From the NCBI RefSeq assembly GCF_910592395.1, contig NC_088323.1, positions 16,355,501 through 16,419,500 of the forward strand: a stretch of DNA of 64,000 nt. Reading direction: 5' to 3'. Of the stretch, positions 58,901 through 64,000 are shown in pieces. The position numbers were made by a program, and so were the translations under genes. The DNA comes from Lineus longissimus (Eukaryota > Nemertea > Pilidiophora > Heteronemertea > Lineidae). The notes under the pieces are model-generated. The model saw nothing but the letters and a program-made list of their open reading frames with translations. It made no database searches and had not been told where the DNA came from. How positions within the stretch are numbered: the first letter of the stretch is position 1; every line of letters starts with the position of its first letter.

Positions 58901-61900
58901 ATAATTAAAGACCAGGTGTTCAATGAGTAACGGTTCCAGGGATGCTGACCTGACCCAGTCCATGTTGTATTGAAGAAGGGTAACCTGATCCTGAGGGCTG
59001 TCATTCAATTACTTTGTGTCGAGCAATTTGATTGGCCACCTGTTGATGATGGTGCGTCTGATGGATTTCCTGGCCCTATGTGTGGGTGAGGAGACTTAGG
59101 ACTGATATTCACTGTCGATAAGTCCACAGTTCGAGATCCTTTGCTGTTTTCAGCTGAAGTCATAAAACAGTCATTTTTTAGTAAGAAGTCAAGCCTTATG
59201 TGTCAAATTGTAACACATGACAAATATTTGTTTCCAATTCTCCAGATGCAGATGGACCTCCCAGAGGGAGCTAGCGTGCCGGCCCTCGGGTTGTCCAATA
59301 AAGCCGTGTATGAAGGTAAGACCCCCGATGGGGCTGGTGATGGTGCGTCTCACCACAACAAACACTATCAGGAATCTTATTTCACAGCACTCAAAATCTC
59401 AGGTGAGTTGAATGAAAAGATGTCTTTGCCAAGGATTGCCAACAATAATGATGGTCTTCATCAGTAGATTCATTTCTTCATTGTTTTAACGTCTCATCTT
59501 CATTCAGCTTCAGTGTTCAGGGAGTTTGCTATTGAATCATTGAACTACACTGGGTCCAATTCCATTTTTGGCTCACTGTAGGGGATTCTATACAACACCG
59601 CAGTGTCCGTCATCGTCTTCTGTATCCTGTTTCAAAAACAGTGGCATGTTTCTTAACCACTAGAGCTATGAACTTAAAACTTTGTACATGGGACCCCTCA
59701 GGTCAGGTGACCTCCGACACTGAATATCGGTCCGATCTGATTCTTGGCTTGGCCACTAGGGGGCCAGAAGTGGAAACCTAAAAAGTGTGAGTGACTTGTT
59801 TTCGATAAAATTTTTGTGGTAGGTTCTCCTAGTCCTAGCAAGGATACATCACAGATCATAAGGGTTTTGATTTGACCTAATTTTCAAGGTCACAGAGGTC
59901 AAATGGCGTAAATTGGCTGTTTGTGTGTAACTATGGCACGTTTCTTAACCGCTAAAGCTATGAACTTAAAATTTAGTACACATGACTCCCTACGTCATAT
60001 AACCTCTGACATCAAATTTCGGTCTGATCTGATTCTCGACTAGGCCACTAGGTGGCAAAAACTAAAAAGGTGAAAAGTGCAATATCTCGCTTATTAGTGA
60101 CTTGTTTTCGTTGATATTTTTATGATAGTTGATATTTTTAAAGTTTGATTCCTTGTAAGTAAAAGGCTTATCCTGTTCTTGTTGATTCCTTGTAAGTAAA
60201 AGGCTTATCCTGTTCGTGTCTGTCTGTCTGTCTGTTTTAAAGTTTGATTCCCTGTAAGTAAAAGGCTAATCCTGTTCGTGTCTGTCTGTCTGTCTGTTTT
60301 AAAGTTTGATTCCTTGTAAGTAAAAGGCTTATCCTGTTCGTGTCTGTCTGTCTGTCTGTTTTAAAGTTTGATTCCTTGTAAGTAAAAGGCTTATCCTGTT
60401 CGTGTCTGTCTGTCTGTTTTAAAGTTTGATTCCTTGTAAGTAAAAGGCTTATCCTGTTCGTGTCTGTCTGTTTTAAAGTTTGATTCCTTGTAAGTAAAAG
60501 GCTTATCCTGTTTGTGTCTGTCTGTCTGTCTGTTTTAAAGTTTGATTCCTTGTAAGTAAAAGGCTTATCCTGTTCGTGTCTGTCTGTCTGTATGTTTTAA
60601 AGTTTGATTCCTTGTAAGTAAAAGGCTTATCCTGTTCGTGTCTGTCTGTCTGTCTGTTTTAAAGTTTGATTCCTTGTAAGTAAAAGGCTTATCCTGTTCG
60701 TGTCTGTCTGTTTTTGTCTGAGCTACAAATGATTACAAATAAATAACATTTATTCATCGTCCTCGTCGTTGTCAAAACAATGTGAAGAAAAAGAAAAAAA
60801 GATGTGAAGAAATTGTTTTTGAAATATTAAAAAAAGGTGAAAAAATGGTGAAAAAAAGGTGAAAAAAAGGTGAAAAAAAAAATTTCTTCGAGTTGCGCGA
60901 GGTCGTCGGCGTCCAAGTAAGTACTCCAAGCAACGATACATCACATGTCCTACCGACTTTGGTTTGACCTATATACTATACATTTAGCATGTTTCTTAAC
61001 CATAATGAATTCCTAACCACCAAATATCTATACTGTGAGCACAACGGACCCTGGCTGTTTCATTTTCGAAAAAATCCATGTTTTACATCAAAAGCTTTTA
61101 GCAGTAGTAAAGATGACTCCATCTCTGGACTAGTTCTCCCTTGATTAGTTATACCAGTGTATAATCTTATTGTTAAATCTTGGAGTTGAGCCTCAACTCC
61201 ATTCATCTCTGGTCACATGGTGAGGCCTTTTTCCACTTGCCTGTTATCTATTCCAGAGCCTCCAACAGAAGAGAATCTCCTGCAGAACACATTGTGGCCA
61301 GAGACACAGAAACTCTATGGTCATGGATACGAGATCTTCTCCTTAGCTAGCAGTCCCTGTGGTACAATACTGGCTTCAGTTTGTAAGGTATGTTACTCTA
61401 TGGTCATGGATACGAGATCTTCTCCTTAGCTAGCAGTCCGTGTGGTACAATACTTGCTTCTGTTTGTAAGGTATGTTACTCTATGGTCATGGATACGAGA
61501 TCTTCTCCTTAGCTAGCAGTCCCTGTGGTACAATACTTGCTTCTGTTTGTAAGGTATGTTACTCTATGGTCATGGATACGAGATCTTCTCCTTGTCTAGC
61601 AGTCCCTGTGGTACAATACTTGCTTCTGTTTGTAAGGTATGTTACTCTATGGTCATGGATACGAGATCTTCTCCTTGTCTAGCAGTCCCTGTGGTACAAT
61701 ACTTGCTTCTGTTTGTAAGGTATGTTACTCTATGGTCATGGATACGAGATCTTCTCCTTGTCTAGCAGTCCCTGTGGTACAATACTGGCTTCTGTTTGTA
61801 AGGTATGTTACTCTATGGTCATGGATACGAGATCTTCTCCTTGTCTAGCAGTCCCTGTGGTACAATACTTGCTTCTGTTTGTAAGGTATGTTACTCTATG

Positions 61901-63964
61901 GTCATGGATACGAGATCTTCTCCTTGTCTAGCAGTCCCTGTGATACAATACTTGCTTCTGTTTGTAAGGTATGTTACTCTATGGTCATGGATACGAGATC
62001 TTCTCCTTGTCTAGCAGTCCCTGTGGTACAATACTGGCTTCTGTTTGTAAGGTATGTGTCTTAGCTTTCAACACCCTGAATGTCGCATCAATGAAAAGGC
62101 CCGACTTGATGATGAAAGGACTGCAACTGAGCTTGGCATCACCTGCTGGTGGTGCCATCTATTCAAAACACAAAGTTTCTTTAAGTCTTGCTGGTGATAA
62201 CTAGCTACTCATTCATGTCTTTTATAGAAGTCAAGAGATTACATCACCTGAAGTTGTTGTGTCTCTTGAATCATCACCATAAAATCATTTCAATGCCTCA
62301 TTATTTCAGGCCTCCAAACCAGAACATGCTGGTATTATAATGTGGGACACGGTGACCTGGCAGCAGCTCTGTGTCCTAGAATCTCATTCCCTCACCGTCA
62401 CACAGCTAGCATTCTCACACGACGGACGCTATTTACTGTCCGTGTCCAGGGACCGCACGTGGGCCATGTTTGAACGGAAGACCCAGGATGCACCAGAATC
62501 AGGTGGGTTTGATTCTTATTTTATTTGGCCTGTATTCACTGGGCCTTTAAGTAGGGTCCAACTCTTGCTATCCCTGTGCTGCCCTTCTGTTTGACCCCAT
62601 AATTCCAGACTTGCCAAAAGGCAAAAGTGCCATCTTTCTTATATAACCATCTTTAGTCGTCTTTTTAAAATTTACCTGAATATTTCTTTTCAGACCGGCA
62701 ATTCTCCAGAATAGCTTTTACAGACAAGAAAACTGGTGTCCATTCGAGAATCATCTGGGCGTGCTCCTGGTCACCTGACAACAGGTATTTTGTAACAGTT
62801 TCTCGTGATAAAAAGGTAACTATTTCTGAAGTATCATCTTATGCTCCCTCTTATTTAGGCTGTGATATGGGACGTCTCAGAAGCCAGCTCTACCAACCAG
62901 TCTAGCTACCTGGCTGGTGTCAACCCATGCTCCAAACATACTATGTGTCATGCTCTACCTTTTTCAGGCTGTGATATGGGACGTCTCAGAAGCCAGCTCT
63001 ACCAACCAGTCTAGCTGCCTGGCTGGTGTCAACCCATGCTCCAAACATACTATGTGTCATGCTCTACCTTTTTCAGGCTGTGATATGGGACGTCTCAGAA
63101 GCCAGCTCTACCAACCAGTCTAGCTGCCTGGCTGGTGTCAACCCATGCTCCAAACATACTATGTCTCATGCTCTACCTTTTTCAGGCTGTGATATGGGAC
63201 GTCTCAGAAGCCAGCTCTACCAACCAGTCTAGCTGCCTGGCTGGTGTCAAACCATGCTCTCAACCATTGACTCTACCAGACTCTATCACTGCTGTTGACT
63301 TTGCTGCTGTGATGACTAAAAATAGGTGAGACATGTTTGTGTGTCCGTGCAAGACCTGCTCAATGGACATTTTTGGCTTTCTGGTATATTGAGTCTATAC
63401 CTCTAGATATTGAAACCTATTTCTATGGTTTTTCTCTCACAGCGCAGTCAAGAGTGTCAATGTCTTATTTCTTGAAATCTCATTTCCTTAGTTACATCCT
63501 GGCCTTTGGACTGGATAGTGGTGCCATCTATGTGTACCTGTGGGAGCCATTAGCTGCCGAGCCGTGGAGAAAATGTTTACAGCTGAACCAAGAGTATCCT
63601 TTCCTGTTGATAAGAGTAGTATTGTTGACTCACCAGTACAATGAGTCTTAACAAGAGACTCTCCGCTTTGAGAAGTGATCCACTTTGGGTAATGAACTGA
63701 TTATGTGGAAGGACTGGTGGCATGTGTTCCCTTAAGTCTTAGTGTAACTCTATAAAGCTTAGGTGCATCTCTTTGACATTCCTTGACCATACTCTCAGAT
63801 GCGCCCATCATATGACTGTGAAGCGGCTGCGATTCAGAAGACAGCGTGGGCTCGCTGGTCTGACAGATCAGGACAACAAGGAGAACTGGCTCCAGCTTGG
63901 CAGCTGCGGTGCGGACCATGCGGTGAAAATATACAACATTGACATTAATAAACTGACATCATGA
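49990..63964 (+). CDS. ELP2: ELP2, Elongator complex protein 2 (17 exons, 839 aa)
   Basis: ELP2 is the WD40 subunit of Elongator, which modifies wobble uridines of tRNAs (cm5U derivatives). Two propellers hold the Elp1/Elp3 core. Exons: 49990-50118, 51168-51255, 51866-52105, 52338-52553, 52945-53112, 53617-53712, 54319-54419, 54887-55009, 55639-55794, 58436-58627, 59246-59402, 61257-61387, 62310-62502, 62694-62815, 63186-63325, 63492-63593, 63799-63964. Phases agree throughout (2,520 nt; human about 826 aa). WD landmarks: [11 protein letters not shown] (aa about 58), [152 protein letters not shown]. The ATG at 49990 starts [15 protein letters not shown], aligning with the vertebrate start. 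Confidence 0.95.
50216..50706. mobile_element. 491-bp Mutator-like (MULE) foldback element
   Basis: Two long inverted arms of about 170 bp (50223-50385 and 50537-50700) with few mismatches. Ends read GGGTGCGTAAGAAAGC and, complemented, CGGTTCATAAGAAAGC. A 9-bp direct repeat TACATGGTG flanks it exactly (50207-50215 and 50707-50715). Long TIRs plus a 9-bp duplication are the hallmark of Mutator-like elements. Non-coding and short, so non-autonomous. It lies in ELP2 intron 1. Confidence 0.75.
51304..51436 (+). repeat. About 66-bp x 2 tandem duplication
   Basis: GATGGGTGAGTGGAGCCCTG... occurs twice in ELP2 intron 2. Each copy contains a donor-like GGGTGAGT, but no ELP2 exon border is involved. 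Confidence 0.85.
52554..55638. other. Other ELP2 introns: nothing further recognised
   Basis: Introns 52554-52944, 53113-53616, 54420-54886 and 55010-55638 hold AT-rich or neutral sequence with no recognised element or nested gene. Confidence 0.5.
53889..54140 (+). repeat. 19-bp x 13 intronic tandem array
   Basis: Unit ATCCTCAGATCTGAAGGTC with an AATGTC variant, in ELP2 intron 6. Confidence 0.93.
55930..56185 (+). repeat. 60-bp x 4 tandem array
   Basis: Unit AGAGATCCGTGTCTTCGCTG... with a palindromic TAGTACATGTACTA in each, in ELP2 intron 9. It abuts the antisense ankyrin remnant. Confidence 0.92.
56186..56457 (-). pseudogene. Antisense ankyrin-repeat remnant in ELP2 intron 9
   Basis: The - strand reads ankyrin-type sequence: [20 protein letters not shown], then [20 protein letters not shown], later [21 protein letters not shown] duplicated DIDIVREL at 56420-56457 enters out of frame. 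No start codon, splice context or conserved flank was found. It is a fragment of a larger ankyrin gene or a decayed exon; ankyrin repeats are common, so identity is open. Confidence 0.55.
57337..57806 (+). repeat. 65/71-bp x 7 tandem array
   Basis: Unit CTTCAGCTGTTTTTGTGATA..., with a CAATGA-type insertion in three copies. ELP2 intron 9. Each copy contains a pyrimidine-rich TTTCATGACTTCAG, an acceptor-like string, but no ELP2 exon sequence. Confidence 0.92.
57904..57992 (+). repeat. Short GAGGGTAAGTTAC repeats
   Basis: Four direct copies of a 13-15-bp unit containing the donor-like GGGTAAGT, in ELP2 intron 9. Confidence 0.8.
58640..59240. other. ELP2 intron 10, possible repeat-derived sequence
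   Basis: GC-balanced intron sequence with a 99-codon antisense frame (58705-59004). Its composition is protein-like but I recognise no family. It may be an old transposon piece. No terminal repeats seen. Confidence 0.3.
59570..61067 (+). mobile_element. Diverged third copy of the AGCTCACCTC dispersed repeat
   Basis: Starts GGCTCACTG...GTGTCCGTCATCGTC and ends GTGAGCACAACGGACC...CTGTTTCATTT, matching both ends of the two intron 8 copies in TRRAP. Two internal GCACGTTTCTTAACC modules and one perfect AGGTCA-CAG-AGGTCA are kept. It is interrupted by the 62-bp array at 60140-60715. Confidence 0.65.
60140..60715 (+). repeat. About 62-bp x 9-10 array with a variable (TGTC)n tail
   Basis: Unit TTTAAAGTTTGATTCCTTGT..., ending in 2-4 TGTC units. 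Each copy contains a donor-like TTGTAAGTAAA. ELP2 intron 11. Confidence 0.93.
61305..62056 (+). repeat. 83-bp x 9 array containing the ELP2 exon 12 donor
   Basis: Donor edges at 61387 (authentic), then every 83 bp to 62051, nine in total, each GTAAG|GTATGT. Each unit repeats the last 79 nt of exon 12. Early copies also hold a pyrimidine-rich TTCTCCTTAG, changed to CTTGTCTAG in later ones. Confidence 0.97.
62851..63250 (+). repeat. 109-bp x 4 array containing the ELP2 exon 15 acceptor
   Basis: Exon-start copies at 62859, 62968, 63077 and 63186, each GCTGTGATATGGGACGTCTC preceded by an acceptor (TTATTTAG in the first, TTTTTCAG in the others). Only the last copy runs into the rest of exon 15. 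Confidence 0.96.
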
Positions 63965-64000
63965 CTGCGAACCGCCAGTATTCTGTGAGCCTTTTGTGGC

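Noticed and set aside
58705-59004. 99-aa - strand frame in ELP2 intron 10
   Set aside because: No recognisable domain, no splice context and no second line of evidence; possibly old repeat sequence.

Overview
This is a stretch of animal nuclear DNA. Two large conserved, intron-rich housekeeping genes lie head to tail on the + strand. They use GT-AG introns and sit among transposons, tRNA-derived SINE-like pieces and an exceptional density of tandem arrays. The gene content, intron sizes (about 150 bp to 4.5 kb) and dispersed repeats with the end motif AGCTCACCTC suggest a marine invertebrate, either a lophotrochozoan or an invertebrate deuterostome. The species cannot be fixed from the sequence.

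Layout. 790-3849: a complete piggyBac transposon with TTAA duplications, 12-bp inverted repeats and an intact 741-aa transposase on the - strand. 4412-44422: a complete TRRAP gene. I could join 58 coding exons by eye into one continuous frame of 11,760 nt (3,919 aa plus stop), close to the human length of about 3,830-3,860. TRRAP is the giant pseudokinase scaffold of the SAGA and TIP60/NuA4 histone acetyltransferase complexes. Its intron 8 (9138-13596) holds a nested antisense gene for a small SET-domain protein (9416-9901) and a tandem pair of 1.1-kb dispersed repeats. 45455-47666: - strand exon-like pieces ending in a BTB/POZ domain broken by frameshifts, probably a pseudogene. 47750-49680: three inverted-repeat (MITE-like) structures. 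49990-63964: a complete ELP2 gene, 17 exons and 839 aa, the double WD40-propeller subunit of the Elongator tRNA-modification complex. Its introns hold a Mutator-like foldback element with 9-bp target duplications, an antisense ankyrin-repeat remnant and a diverged copy of the 1.1-kb repeat.

The most striking property is that many tandem arrays are built from splice junctions. The 3' end of an exon plus its donor, or an acceptor plus the 5' end of an exon, is repeated 2 to 23 times into the intron. Clear cases are TRRAP exons 1, 4, 10, 17, 22, 31 and 36 and ELP2 exons 12 and 15. Older decayed copies ('ghost' exon ends) lie beside TRRAP exons 10/11, 22, 38 and 58. In each array the copy next to the intact exon continues the reading frame, and the others act as potential decoy splice sites. 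In the cases I translated (TRRAP exons 1 and 36, ELP2 exon 15), retaining extra repeat sequence runs into a stop codon. This recurrent pattern, and what the spliceosome does with it, is the best candidate here for something undescribed. TRRAP and ELP2 both act in large chromatin or translation-related complexes, but nothing in the sequence shows they are regulated together.
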